A stretch of DNA of 64,000 nucleotides from Stentor roeselii. Lineage: Eukaryota > Ciliophora > Heterotrichea > Heterotrichida > Stentoridae. This document shows positions 22,196 to 31,145 of the stretch, in pieces. Location: NCBI GenBank assembly GCA_006503475.1, contig RSEH01000078.1, forward strand, positions 1 to 64,000, in the 5' to 3' direction. A program made the translations under genes and the position numbers. Position 1 is the first letter of the stretch, and each line of letters begins with the position of its first letter. The notes beneath the pieces are model-generated. The model did not search any database. It had not been told where the DNA came from and worked only from the letters and a program-made list of their open reading frames with translations.

Positions 22196-22622
22196 TTTTT
22201 ATGGACAGAGTTTAAGTAAGGGTTTTGATTGATTTTAGAAGGAAAAAGTGTGGAAGTTGAATTGAGATTAAACACGAAACTTATTTAAATGAAGATTAGC
22301 GAGTCTAATTTCGAAAGGAAAGTTGGTTGGATTCATTTGATTGGAAGACTTATAGACCTTATATTGAATTCTATATGATTTATACCATGAATTTAGACTT
22401 TGAGAAATTTTAAGGTTTTCTTGATCAAAATTTAGAGATGAACTCTTCTTTGATAGTCTTGATCATGGTAAATTAGGATTATTAAGAATTGTTTTAATTT
22501 TTTTTCTAATTGTCTACAATTGATTTAGTTTTGAATATGAGAGATAAAGTTTCATACTAGGTCAAAATAAACCTCTAAACTTAACAATCCCATCCCAAAA
22601 ACCCAAATCCTAAAAAACCTAA
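22196..22622. other. Spacer upstream of RBR copy B
   Basis: AT-rich. It is G/T-rich on plus next to copy B's start (A/C-rich on its coding strand) and A/C-rich on plus next to the end of the GOST-like gene. No gene was seen. Confidence 0.5.
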
Positions 22623-23717
22623 CTAAAAATTATGCCTCTTCAAGGGCAAGACTCCGACAAAATTAACACTCAAAAACTTAAACAACAAAAATGCGAGTCC
22701 AACCACAGGTCCAATCATTTCAACGGCAGTCAAAGCACTAGCCTTCATATCCGTAATAAAAACCACAGCAAAAACGACTTGCAAAGCGGGTAACAAAATA
22801 ATCATCCTAATCAAATAATCAATTTTTCCAAATCCTTCAAGTCTTGCTCCGATTTTCCTAAACTTATGTCCTCCAGTGACCCAAACAATTCCAATCCTCA
22901 AAAAAACATTCAAAATTCCTTCCGGTCCTTTCCACATATCAAAATGTCTCAAAACTTCAAATCTAACAATTCCAACAACTTCAACAACAAACTCAATTCC
23001 AATAAAAGCTAAAAAAGCGACAAATTCATATTCCTCAATAGAAAAGTCGCTCGGGTTAAATCGATTCGCGAAGATCAACAAAAGAATTCCAATCAACGAG
23101 ACCCTTGCAAAGACTTCAAAGAACTTTGAAAAGATGAGAACAAATCGATAAGAACTGCCATCGACTCCATAAATCCAGATAAACAAAAAGTGAAACATAA
23201 GGGCGATTGTATAAAGCAAGCTTATCACGAAGATCAAGGCAAGAGGGACTTCTTCATGAGTTTCTTTGTAAATCCCGAAGATCGAGAAGGCCATGATGGT
23301 CACTTGGCAGAAGACGGCAAAGCCCAGGATATAAAAAATTCCGAAGTACTCTGAACTGTAATGTTCTAACTCCCAGTCTTGCACCTTCAACTTCACTGAG
23401 ACTGAAACTTGCCCATCTTCACAATGCCCGACGAAGAAGAACAAAGGACCTGACGGCTGAAGTGATAAAGAAATTTCATCTGACCAGTCTTCTGATAGTT
23501 CAACTTCACTACCTTCACAAGAAGGCACTTTTCCTTCTTCTAGAATTTCGAAATGCAACTTTTTGATAGGCCCTGAAGAGTTCTCTGAGAACTTCGCTGA
23601 AAATTCAATTGAAAGGTTTTTTCCTGAAAATTGAGTCAGAAGATAAGGAGAGCTGAGGTGAAAGTCTTCTTCTAACAAGAGTCCCTGCACGTGGATAAGA
23701 GATAGAATAAAAAGCAT
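22623..23717 (-). CDS. GOST-like seven-helix membrane protein
   Basis: 364 residues from the ATG at 23717, chosen because it gives a signal peptide (M-L-F-I-L-S-L-I-H-V-Q-G). The longer open frame would overlap the divergent DnaJ gene. A lumenal beta-rich region (about 20-160) has two cysteines (P-S-C-E-G and G-H-C-E-D) and ends in K-V-Q-D-W-E-L. About seven hydrophobic helices follow (near 170-355) with a short basic tail (L-K-R-H-N-F). This order, a signal, a lumenal Golgi-dynamics-like domain and seven helices, fits the GPR107/GPR108/TMEM87 (GOST) group of Golgi and secretory-pathway proteins. The assignment is by layout more than by motif. Only 5 bp separate its start from the next gene's start. 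Confidence 0.6.
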   Translation of the reverse strand: MLFILSLIHVQGLLLEEDFHLSSPYLLTQFSGKNLSIEFSAKFSENSSGPIKKLHFEILEEGKVPSCEGSEVELSEDWSDEISLSLQPSGPLFFFVGHCEDGQVSVSVKLKVQDWELEHYSSEYFGIFYILGFAVFCQVTIMAFSIFGIYKETHEEVPLALIFVISLLYTIALMFHFLFIWIYGVDGSSYRFVLIFSKFFEVFARVSLIGILLLIFANRFNPSDFSIEEYEFVAFLAFIGIEFVVEVVGIVRFEVLRHFDMWKGPEGILNVFLRIGIVWVTGGHKFRKIGARLEGFGKIDYLIRMIILLPALQVVFAVVFITDMKASALTAVEMIGPVVGLAFLLFKFLSVNFVGVLPLKRHNF

Positions 23718-23722
23718 TATAA
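23718..23722. promoter_or_regulatory. 5-bp divergent intergenic (TATAA) between two start codons
   Basis: The sequence CAT-TATAA-ATG contains the minus-strand start (23715-23717) and the plus-strand start (23723-23725). Any promoter or 5' leader for either gene must lie inside the other gene's coding region. Several other genes here have TATAATG or TATAAATG at the start (17092, 27911, 33324). Confidence 0.7.
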
Positions 23723-24352
23723 ATGCAGGACATATTGGACTACTATGAATGGCTCGACGTCGACAAATCAGCGAATCTTGAGACTTTAAAAAAGACTTAC
23801 TTGGCTCAAGCTCTGAAATGGCATCCTGATAAAAACACCCTCGGCAAGACCAGATGTGAAAGAGCCTTTCAAGAGCTTTCTGAAGCTTTTTACGTGTTGT
23901 CTGACGAGTCACTTCGTAAGATTCATGACGAGTGCGGGTTTTTAGAAGTGAGAAAACGTTGCAAGACTTACAATTTAAATTCCTTTTCACTTGAAAACGC
24001 GCATGTGATATTTAATAGTGTTTATCGCAGTAGGGACCCGGTTTCTGCTTGTTTACAGGATGAGAACTGGTATGAAAATAGCGAAATTTACACTGGAGCA
24101 CCTTCGAGAAATAGCCAAATGCTGAGAGTCCACCCGAACGACTATGAAACCACTGAGGTGATTGAGACAACCATGTCAAAATACATCAGCAGTCCGAAAA
24201 ACGTGGAAAAATCAGTGAAAACTGTGATGGTTGAAAGAGGTGGAAGAAGGGTGAAAAAAACTATCACAACTGTTACGAGGGCTGATGGGACTCAAGAAAT
24301 CATTGAAGAGGAAAAGGAAGAACCTTTGACGAGAAATATTGTCAAAAGTTAA
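23723..24352 (+). CDS. DnaJ (J-domain) protein
   Basis: The 209-residue protein has an N-terminal J domain (residues 5-72) with Y-Y-E-W-L-D-V, the diagnostic H-P-D-K at 33-36, and F-Q-E-L-S-E-A-F-Y-V-L-S-D. J domains stimulate Hsp70 ATPase. There is no G/F region or zinc finger, so it is a class C (type III) J protein. The C-terminal half has a Lys/Arg-rich beta-like segment (G-G-R-R-V-K-K-T-I-T-T-V) and an acidic E-E-E-K-E-E-E stretch. The start codon is 5 bp from the divergent membrane-protein gene. The stop is 19 bp before the next plus-strand gene. Its client is unknown. Confidence 0.9.
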   Translation: MQDILDYYEWLDVDKSANLETLKKTYLAQALKWHPDKNTLGKTRCERAFQELSEAFYVLSDESLRKIHDECGFLEVRKRCKTYNLNSFSLENAHVIFNSVYRSRDPVSACLQDENWYENSEIYTGAPSRNSQMLRVHPNDYETTEVIETTMSKYISSPKNVEKSVKTVMVERGGRRVKKTITTVTRADGTQEIIEEEKEEPLTRNIVKS

Positions 24353-24371
24353 CTTTTGGTAGGTTAGATAA

Positions 24372-25958
24372 ATGGATATTTCTAAACTTTTGAATGATGC
24401 TAGTGTTGCTTGTAATTCTCATGATTTACAATTGATTCATGATTGGATTAAGTACTTGTTTAGTTATTTACCGCAGCCTGAGGTTGCTTTGAGATGTTTG
24501 GTTTTTCCTAGGATTAGTAAAGTCGATGATATCATCGTTGCTCAGGCTTTGTTAAATCAGAGGATAAAAGAGAAAAACTTCAATAATCTCGATTTTATCT
24601 TTAAATCTATCAGAAATGCGAAGATTTCTTATAACAATGCTGAAATCAAACCCACTATTCAAGTCACTGTTAGAAGAAAAAACCCTCTTTCCTTTTGTTT
24701 TGGAAAATCTTGTCTACAAAAAGGGCTGAAACACGAAATTTCTTCGATTTATGGACTTAAATCCTGCAATTTTCATCGATTTTGCATGGATTGCTTAAAA
24801 AATCATGTTTTTAATAAAGTTCTCGAAAATCCTTTGCAGAAAATTTATTGTGAAGGGTGTCAAAATACGGGAAAAGTTCAAAATGAGTTGTTTTTTGATG
24901 ATGATGAGATTTGCTTTGTTCTTGGAATTAAAAGAAAGACTCAGGATTGTCTTGTTGAACTTCAAAATAGTTTTGTGAAGTGTAAAAATTTGAGATGTCC
25001 TAATGATGGAGTTTTTTTTATGATTGAGAAAATGTGGCCTTTTCCTTGTGGGGAGTATTTTTGTGTTGATTGTTCTGTTACACATATTACGAATCATGTT
25101 AATTGGATTTTAGAACTTATTAGTAATGATCCGAAAAAGATTAGGGAATTGCCAGTGACTAATATTCTGTGCATAAATAACCATCTTAATTCGATAAGAG
25201 ATTACAGCATCACCGATTTCAATTCAATTATTTACCAATCTTCTCTTTCCAACATAAAAAAGCAGGACCTTCAAGACCGATACCAAACCTATAAGCCAAT
25301 ATTTGACGGGAATCCTTTTATCATCTGTTTAACCTGCAGTTCAATCTACATTCTTAATTCAAACACTGAGAAATTCTGTAATAAATGCAAATTCTGTCTT
25401 GTTTGCAATGAATCATTTCACCAAGATTTAACCTGTGACCAGCTACAAACTTTAAAATCAAGGAAAGGCTCAATAAACACATTCATCCAAATCAAATCCG
25501 ATCCAAAAGACTCTCTAATCATCAAAATGGAAAAGATTTTCAAAAGCCAAACAAAAGCCTCCTCGCATCAAATAATCGCTTTCGGAATAGTTGAGCCTCC
25601 AGGAATGATAGAACTTGCTTTTAATCAATACCAAAAAATTTTAAAAGACCCTAAACATTCTTATGTGCTCAGCCAAGTCTTTGATGGACTAGAAGAAGCA
25701 AGTAAAACTGCTTTAAACGAAATCCAGGAGGACTTCGAAGGATTTTTCAAGTTTAGCAAGAATATTGAGATAGGAATAAGCGAAGGTTATATGATTGTTT
25801 ATAAAGTGATCATAGTCGGAAATATCATTGCCCGACATCCAAGAATAGAAGATAAAAATAAAGGCCAGATGATTTTCAGCAGTGGTGATCAAATCATTAT
25901 CTTGAAAAAAGAAGCTATTTTGCCTTACGCGATTTTGCATATCAAAAGAGCGACTTAG
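24372..25958 (+). CDS. RING-IBR-RING (RBR)-like E3 ligase, diverged family member
   Basis: 528 residues, same architecture as copies A and B but on the opposite strand and far more diverged. RING1-like cysteines are at 109-163 (C-F-G-K-S-C, C-N-F-H-R-F-C-M-D-C, C-E-G-C). The IBR-like set is C-K-N-L-R-C-P-N ... C-G-E-Y-F-C-V-D-C. The RING2-like set is C-L-T-C ... F-C-N-K-C-K-F-C-L-V-C ... H-Q-D-L-T-C-D-Q. The shared C-terminal domain ends I-L-P-Y-A-I-L-H-I. Conservation of every zinc-ligand group across such distance supports a functional protein. Coding composition switches from G/T-rich to A/C-rich near 25200. It starts 19 bp after the DnaJ stop, in GATAAATG. Confidence 0.75.
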   Translation: MDISKLLNDASVACNSHDLQLIHDWIKYLFSYLPQPEVALRCLVFPRISKVDDIIVAQALLNQRIKEKNFNNLDFIFKSIRNAKISYNNAEIKPTIQVTVRRKNPLSFCFGKSCLQKGLKHEISSIYGLKSCNFHRFCMDCLKNHVFNKVLENPLQKIYCEGCQNTGKVQNELFFDDDEICFVLGIKRKTQDCLVELQNSFVKCKNLRCPNDGVFFMIEKMWPFPCGEYFCVDCSVTHITNHVNWILELISNDPKKIRELPVTNILCINNHLNSIRDYSITDFNSIIYQSSLSNIKKQDLQDRYQTYKPIFDGNPFIICLTCSSIYILNSNTEKFCNKCKFCLVCNESFHQDLTCDQLQTLKSRKGSINTFIQIKSDPKDSLIIKMEKIFKSQTKASSHQIIAFGIVEPPGMIELAFNQYQKILKDPKHSYVLSQVFDGLEEASKTALNEIQEDFEGFFKFSKNIEIGISEGYMIVYKVIIVGNIIARHPRIEDKNKGQMIFSSGDQIIILKKEAILPYAILHIKRAT

Positions 25959-26084
25959 TCTTAATTAGATTAAATTAGATGAAACTAATTGAAAAGTCTT
26001 AAATTGATACAATTTTTATCTTTATCTAAAAATCTTATTCTAAGTTATAATCAAAACTTCTGAAAAATTCATTTAATTAGCTAA

Positions 26085-27911
26085 TTAATCTCTAAGGTAC
26101 TTTCTCTCTAACGACAAGAAAGGAAATTCAACAGTAGCTGAAACCAAAAAAGCAACAACTATCGACACTGCCAACAAACTACATGCCGAGAAGAAGATAA
26201 AAAAGTCATCAAAGACAATACTATGACTAGTAGACAAGATCACTAAAAAGTAGATAGCACTGTGAACCATATACAAACTATACGAAATCCTTGCAAAGAC
26301 CTGAAAAAATCCAAGACTCAAGACCTTATTAATCACTGAGCAGTGTCCCATTAAAAAAGGAAGCATCCAGCAGCTAACACCCAGTCCATACCCCGCATGA
26401 TGCAGTACAAAATAAGCGACTTTCACCCAAGAAGGCCAATATTCCTTTCCATATTCATCCAATTGATGCACACTAAAGTTAACACCCAGGACTATTCCTA
26501 CCCCTGCCAAATAAAGCATCCTTCTGTTTAAATCCTTCTGAAAAACCCAAATACAAAGTACTTCAAACCTATCTCCAATAGATTCCTCATAAACCTCTTC
26601 AATAAAAACATCCAAATTTTTCCCTTCACCATCTCTAAACCTTCTGTAAACCATTCCAAGAACAACACCAATTAAAAAAGTCTGAATCCTTGCAAAGGGA
26701 TTCGTATAAATCAAGCCGTATTGATACTTTTCACTATACCTGGCAGAGAAGGTAGGGGTAAAATTAAAATATGCAGAAATCGCTCCAGTGTAAATCATGC
26801 TACCACTTATCAAGGCGCAGATAAGGCCATATCCGAAGTTTTTATCTTTCGAGTAAAGCCAAATCACTGCACAAGAGACCAGGTAAAACATGAACTCAGC
26901 TGAAATGTACCAAACCCAGCTCAAGCAAGGCACATCGCCGAAAGGAACAAAAACCTGTAAAAAGACAAAGCAAGTCCACCAGTATTCATCACAAGTCGGG
27001 AAAATTTTATCTGCCATCGGCCATAAAGGACCACTTCCCAGGTACCTGAAGCAAAAAAGCATGAAAAAACAAACAAGGTAATAAACTGGAAGATATCGAA
27101 TCAGTCTTTTAAAGATAAACTTTCCCCATTTGAAACTCTTTCCTTTCTTTCTGAGCTCGGGTAGAAGTAAGTAACTTTGCAAAAGTCCTGAAATTATGAA
27201 AAAAAGGTCAACGTTGTAGTAAAAAAACCAAATTAATTTATGCTTCCAGTCAGAACTGATTTCTTTTACACCGTTAAAGTTTATGAATGCGGAGTTGAAA
27301 GGAACTACCACGACATGCAAAAGGACAATAGTCCAGGAGGCTAGGACTTTTAATCCATTCAATCCTTGAGTCCGATCAGAGCTTTTCCCCACTGTCAGAA
27401 TAGTTTTCATGTTCTTCTGAAGTGCGAACTCATTCAAAATGCTTTTCCAGGATTTTTCATCGCTTAATTCAGCACTTTTTGAATAATAATATGTCGAAAA
27501 AAACACCATTGAAAAGTAAGCAAAAAATATTAAAAATACAATCCATGATGAAACTGGGATTTTTTTCTCGGAGAATTTTTTGGAATCGATGATTTCTAAA
27601 GAATTTATATTTTTTTTAAGATTTTCTGGAAGGATTTGAGTCAAGATTTGAAAAGTTGATCTTAAATCGTCTGAAGTGCAGTCTTTTGGAGTACAAATTC
27701 CTAGGATTATTCGAAGTGATTGATATTTTGCTAGAATGAGAGAGTAACGATTTGAAGGGTTTTCTAAACATTCTGAGTATTTTCCAAGGTCGTTGTAGCC
27801 CTTGCCACTTAGTATGTAGTACTCAAGTGAAGGGACTGACTTGGTAAGTGATTGGATTGAATTTAAGCAAGAACTTAGCACCACTGGAATTATTAATAGC
27901 AAACAATTCAT
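26085..27911 (-). CDS. NRF-6-like membrane acyltransferase, copy 2
   Basis: 608 residues: signal peptide (M-N-C-L-L-L-I-I-P-V-V-L), then an NRF-type lumenal domain with G-K-G-Y-N-D-L-G-K-Y and the C-T-P-K-D-C pair. After a connecting helix comes the acyltransferase-3 membrane domain (L-N-G-L-K-V-L-A-S-W, L-L-H-V-V-V) with about ten helices. It aligns along its whole length with the gene at 15287-17092, including S-G-P-L-W-P-M near the middle and a closing V-E-F-P-x-x-S-L-E-x-x-x-L-R-D. The family moves acyl groups to membrane substrates. The actual substrate is unknown. It converges on the RBR gene, with 126 bp between stops. Confidence 0.86.
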   Translation of the reverse strand: MNCLLLIIPVVLSSCLNSIQSLTKSVPSLEYYILSGKGYNDLGKYSECLENPSNRYSLILAKYQSLRIILGICTPKDCTSDDLRSTFQILTQILPENLKKNINSLEIIDSKKFSEKKIPVSSWIVFLIFFAYFSMVFFSTYYYSKSAELSDEKSWKSILNEFALQKNMKTILTVGKSSDRTQGLNGLKVLASWTIVLLHVVVVPFNSAFINFNGVKEISSDWKHKLIWFFYYNVDLFFIISGLLQSYLLLPELRKKGKSFKWGKFIFKRLIRYLPVYYLVCFFMLFCFRYLGSGPLWPMADKIFPTCDEYWWTCFVFLQVFVPFGDVPCLSWVWYISAEFMFYLVSCAVIWLYSKDKNFGYGLICALISGSMIYTGAISAYFNFTPTFSARYSEKYQYGLIYTNPFARIQTFLIGVVLGMVYRRFRDGEGKNLDVFIEEVYEESIGDRFEVLCIWVFQKDLNRRMLYLAGVGIVLGVNFSVHQLDEYGKEYWPSWVKVAYFVLHHAGYGLGVSCWMLPFLMGHCSVINKVLSLGFFQVFARISYSLYMVHSAIYFLVILSTSHSIVFDDFFIFFSACSLLAVSIVVAFLVSATVEFPFLSLERKYLRD

Positions 27912-28233
27912 TATAAACTTAAATCTTCCACTATTTATGATCTGTTGAATTTTTTGTTTTCATGGAATTGAAGTCAGATTTCATGGAAGATAAAAAAGAA
28001 TTTTTTGAAGGATTTCAGAGAAAATGGAAATTTTTTAGACTTGATGAGTCGAAATTTTTTCAAGTGACTTCGTCAAATTGTTTTGGTTATGGAATTTAGA
28101 ATCTTCAACCAATAGTGATTAGTTTGGAATGAATAAAAAATTAGGTATTTATGTAGGCTCAGAAAATGGTTGAAATTTTCTGAGTGAAGGGATTAGATTG
28201 GCTTTGGGAGGATGGAGTATTTACTTAGAAGTT

Positions 28234-28521
28234 TTAGATTAGAGACTCTTGATACCTTAATGGAGACTCATGTGAGAAGTGCCATTTATAAATTAAAAAA
28301 TCTACAGTTCGTAATCTAATAGTTTTGAAAAAATTTATGTGAATTATTTTTTTTAGATTTGAAGAAGGTGCTTGTTTGATTGCCTTTCGTAGGCCTAGAA
28401 AAATTAAATAGAAAATTTTTGATGAAGAATTTGGGAATTTCATGCTCTGGTCGTTGATTCGTGTTTTTGAACCTAGTTTCTGTTTATCCTGGGTAATAAA
28501 AGGAAAATTAGGATATTCCAT
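28234..28521 (-). CDS. Possible small protein, hypothetical
   Basis: A 95-residue frame starting M-E-Y-P-N-F-P-F-I-T-Q-D and rich in Lys, Phe and Ile. It is longer than chance frames in the surrounding DNA, but there is no recognisable domain. It may be a small gene or part of a decayed one. Confidence 0.25.
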   Translation of the reverse strand: MEYPNFPFITQDKQKLGSKTRINDQSMKFPNSSSKIFYLIFLGLRKAIKQAPSSNLKKIIHINFFKTIRLRTVDFLIYKWHFSHESPLRYQESLI

Positions 28522-29490
28522 TTTCCTTGCTGAAGAACTCTAATTTAGACATTATTATAATTATCTAATCATCTAAGATTATAAAAATGTATTAAAATTA
28601 TTAGCTATCTTTTTATGCTAATTTAATTATTTGTAAAGTATAACCTCGAATTCTTAATCATGGATATTCTGGTGTAAAGTAGATGATTTAACTAAGCGCT
28701 ATGAGATGATTAATACAAATAGCATCCGTTCTATATAATTATAAGTCACAACTATCTTAAATTTATAGTCAATAAATTTTGTCAGTCTTTCTTTTCAAAG
28801 ACAACGTCTAAGATTAGTTTTAATTCAGAATATATAACTTTAAGATCAGAAACAATGATCTGAAGACTTATATCAACTAACTGGAATATAAGACTAGTCT
28901 TGACTCAAATATTAAAAATTTAAGCACATATCCTCGAATACTTAATTAAAACCTGTCAATAATCACTATCTATTCCTGAAATTTTACACTTGAATCAGAT
29001 CTCTTAAAAAAAGAAGCATTTCTAAAGTTTACATTTATGCCAAAGTCACCATCAAACCCCTTCTCAATGAGATTAATCTCCCTTAAATCCCACTCACTCA
29101 CTGATTTCACATTAAGGATACAAAACCATAAGGATGCATATATCTTAGAAGATCAATTCAAATAATATCTTAATGACACTCTCTTACTCATCTTAGACTT
29201 AATACATTCCAATCTGAAATGAAATTCTTAGTAGTCTTTACCTTCTTTTTAAAAAATCTGATCATTATTCCTTCAAAGCCTTTCTGTTTCATATCATCTT
29301 TCCCTAATTCTTGCTCAGACTCATTACCTTTCTGAAAAAAGGCTCTGGATAGTATCCCAAGCAAAATTAATTAATTCTATAGAAAATTCCCCAAGCTACT
29401 AAAATCTCATCAAGAACTCTTAAACATTAATCTAAACTATAAAAAGTAGTTAATTATAGGATAAGTAAGAAATAATCGTTCGGTACAAGC

Positions 29491-29554
29491 TTCGAAGTTC
29501 AAACCATCTTAAAATACCAGAGTTCGAAGTTCAAACCATCTTAAAATACCAGAG
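29491..29554. repeat. Exact 32-bp tandem duplication
   Basis: ttcgaagttcaaaccatctt... occurs at 29491-29522 and again, without a gap or mismatch, at 29523-29554. It is a recent slippage-type duplication in non-coding DNA. Confidence 0.9.
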
Positions 29555-30333
29555 CGTATTCAAAAGGGTTTATTATCTCATGCGCCCTCATAATGCAAGT
29601 GATGATAGCATCAATTATATCTTTAACAGGAAACTCAACCCTCAGATATTGATTTGTAATCTTTAATAATTTATCTTGAAATATTCCTGATGTTTATTTT
29701 CAGTTCATCTCAGCTACTTCTTCACATAAATTATAAAAACACTGTAAATGTAAACGGATCAGGTAAGATTTTCAGAAATTAGGAATGTTAGAGTTTTTAT
29801 CATCATGCATAAAATCTGGTTTTTTCTTATATAATAGGATATGAAAGAACTATACAAAATGAGAACTTTAAGGTTACGGAATTTTTTTTTGGCTGTTATT
29901 TGATGATGGGATTCTTACGATTTTTTGTTCTTAAATACCTAAACCACAAAAGTTTGTTTACTCATAAATTTTAACAACTGTTTCATCATTTTACATTTCA
30001 TTATAAGATTAATAAACCAAAGATTAACTGAAAATTGCTGCAATTAAGGATAATCTAAGGGAAAGGACTTGATAGGCAGGTCTAAGTTTAAACTTCACAA
30101 TTAATAATAATTTACTTTCAATCAAATCATCTAAAAATTTAAAATTTACAAACTTTCATAAATAACCAATCAACCCAAATTCCAAGATTAAATTTAATAG
30201 ATAAAAATCTCCAATTCCCCATTCCTCCTAACCCCAAAAAAATCTAATCCTCAAATCGAATCCAAAAAAACCTTCAATCTTCCATCAAAAAAATCCCAAA
30301 AAATTCCAAAAAAATCCTAAAACAATCCAAAAA

Positions 30334-31008
30334 ATGTCCTTAAGCGAAAAAGTCCTAACCCATCTGATCTCCCTTCAAAACAAATCCAACATCCAAGGAA
30401 TGCAAAGATTCGGAATAAACGCAAGCAAAGCCTTAGGCATTCGAATCCCTGTTCTCCGTCAACTTGCAAAATCCCACAAAAAAGACCACCGCCTTGCCCT
30501 TGACCTTTGGATGTCCGGTTATCACGAAGCACGTATTTTAGCTTCAATGATAGACGACCCTAAACAAGTGACTTCTGCTCAAATGGACGACTGGGTCAAA
30601 GATTTCAATTCTTGGGACTTATGCGACCAGGTCTGTTCAAATCTTTTCACGAAAGTTGCAGGATTTCAACAGAAAATCTTTGAATATTCTGAGAAAAACG
30701 AAGAGTTTATTAAAAGAGCTGCTTTTGCAATGATCGCTTCTTATGCTGTGAAAGGAAAAAAAGAAAAAAATGAGGTTTTTTTTGATTTTTTTGGAATTAT
30801 TCAAAGGGAATCAAATGATGAAAGAATTTATGTGAAAAAAGCTGTGAATTGGGCTTTGAGGCAAATTGGAAAGAAAAACTTCGAACTTGGGAAACAGGCT
30901 CTTGGGGTTTGTGAAAGTATTCGGAAAATTGATACAAGTACCGCGAGGTGGATAGCGAATGACGCTGAGCGAGAGCTTAGAACTCGATATAAAACCTTCA
31001 AACATTAA
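30334..31008 (+). CDS. AlkD-like DNA alkylation repair glycosylase
   Basis: The 224-residue all-helical protein is built of HEAT-like repeats. Family signatures are G-I-R-I-P-V-L-R-Q-L-A near 30-40, L-A-L-D-L-W near 56 and W-D-L-C-D, which matches the catalytic Trp/Asp spacing (W...D four apart) of bacterial AlkD. A second conserved Trp sits in A-V-N-W-A-L-R-Q-I-G. Members excise N3- and N7-alkylated purines without base flipping. The length fits the single-domain family. Such proteins are widespread in bacteria and patchy in protists, so an ancient transfer is possible, but codon use looks local. The upstream 150 bp are A/C-rich. Confidence 0.88.
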   Translation: MSLSEKVLTHLISLQNKSNIQGMQRFGINASKALGIRIPVLRQLAKSHKKDHRLALDLWMSGYHEARILASMIDDPKQVTSAQMDDWVKDFNSWDLCDQVCSNLFTKVAGFQQKIFEYSEKNEEFIKRAAFAMIASYAVKGKKEKNEVFFDFFGIIQRESNDERIYVKKAVNWALRQIGKKNFELGKQALGVCESIRKIDTSTARWIANDAERELRTRYKTFKH

Positions 31009-31145
31009 TAAAAAAATCTTAAACCTTTACTATAACCAAGTCTTCATTAACCAACACCTAAAAGTCCTTCAAAAGCCATTTCCTTACTAGAATCTTATAA
31101 TTTCCATACATGAATAATATCCACATCCTCAACTCGCACCAATAA

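Larger units (their letters stand above)
27912..30333. other. Gene-poor 2.4-kb spacer
   Basis: The longest region without a firm gene. It holds a 45-codon ORF at 27962-28099 (plus), a 95-codon ORF at 28234-28521 (minus), a 38-codon signal-peptide-like ORF at 29219-29335 (M-K-F-L-V-V-F-T-F-F) and an exact 32-bp tandem duplication at 29491-29554. The last 150 bases before the AlkD-like gene are strongly A/C-rich on plus. No tRNA or transposon was recognised. Confidence 0.5.

Noticed and set aside
22623-23990. Longer N-terminus for the GOST-like protein, up to 23990
   Set aside because: It would overlap the DnaJ coding region, has no signal character, and the internal ATG at 23717 gives a clear signal peptide.
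24795-25097. 100-codon minus-strand frame inside the RBR-like gene at 24372
   Set aside because: Antisense to the RING1-IBR region, whose cysteines are conserved. No independent support.
29491-29530. GTTCAAACC-like element as a tRNA B box
   Set aside because: No A box at a suitable distance, no acceptor-stem pairing and no anticodon arm. It is part of the 32-bp duplication.
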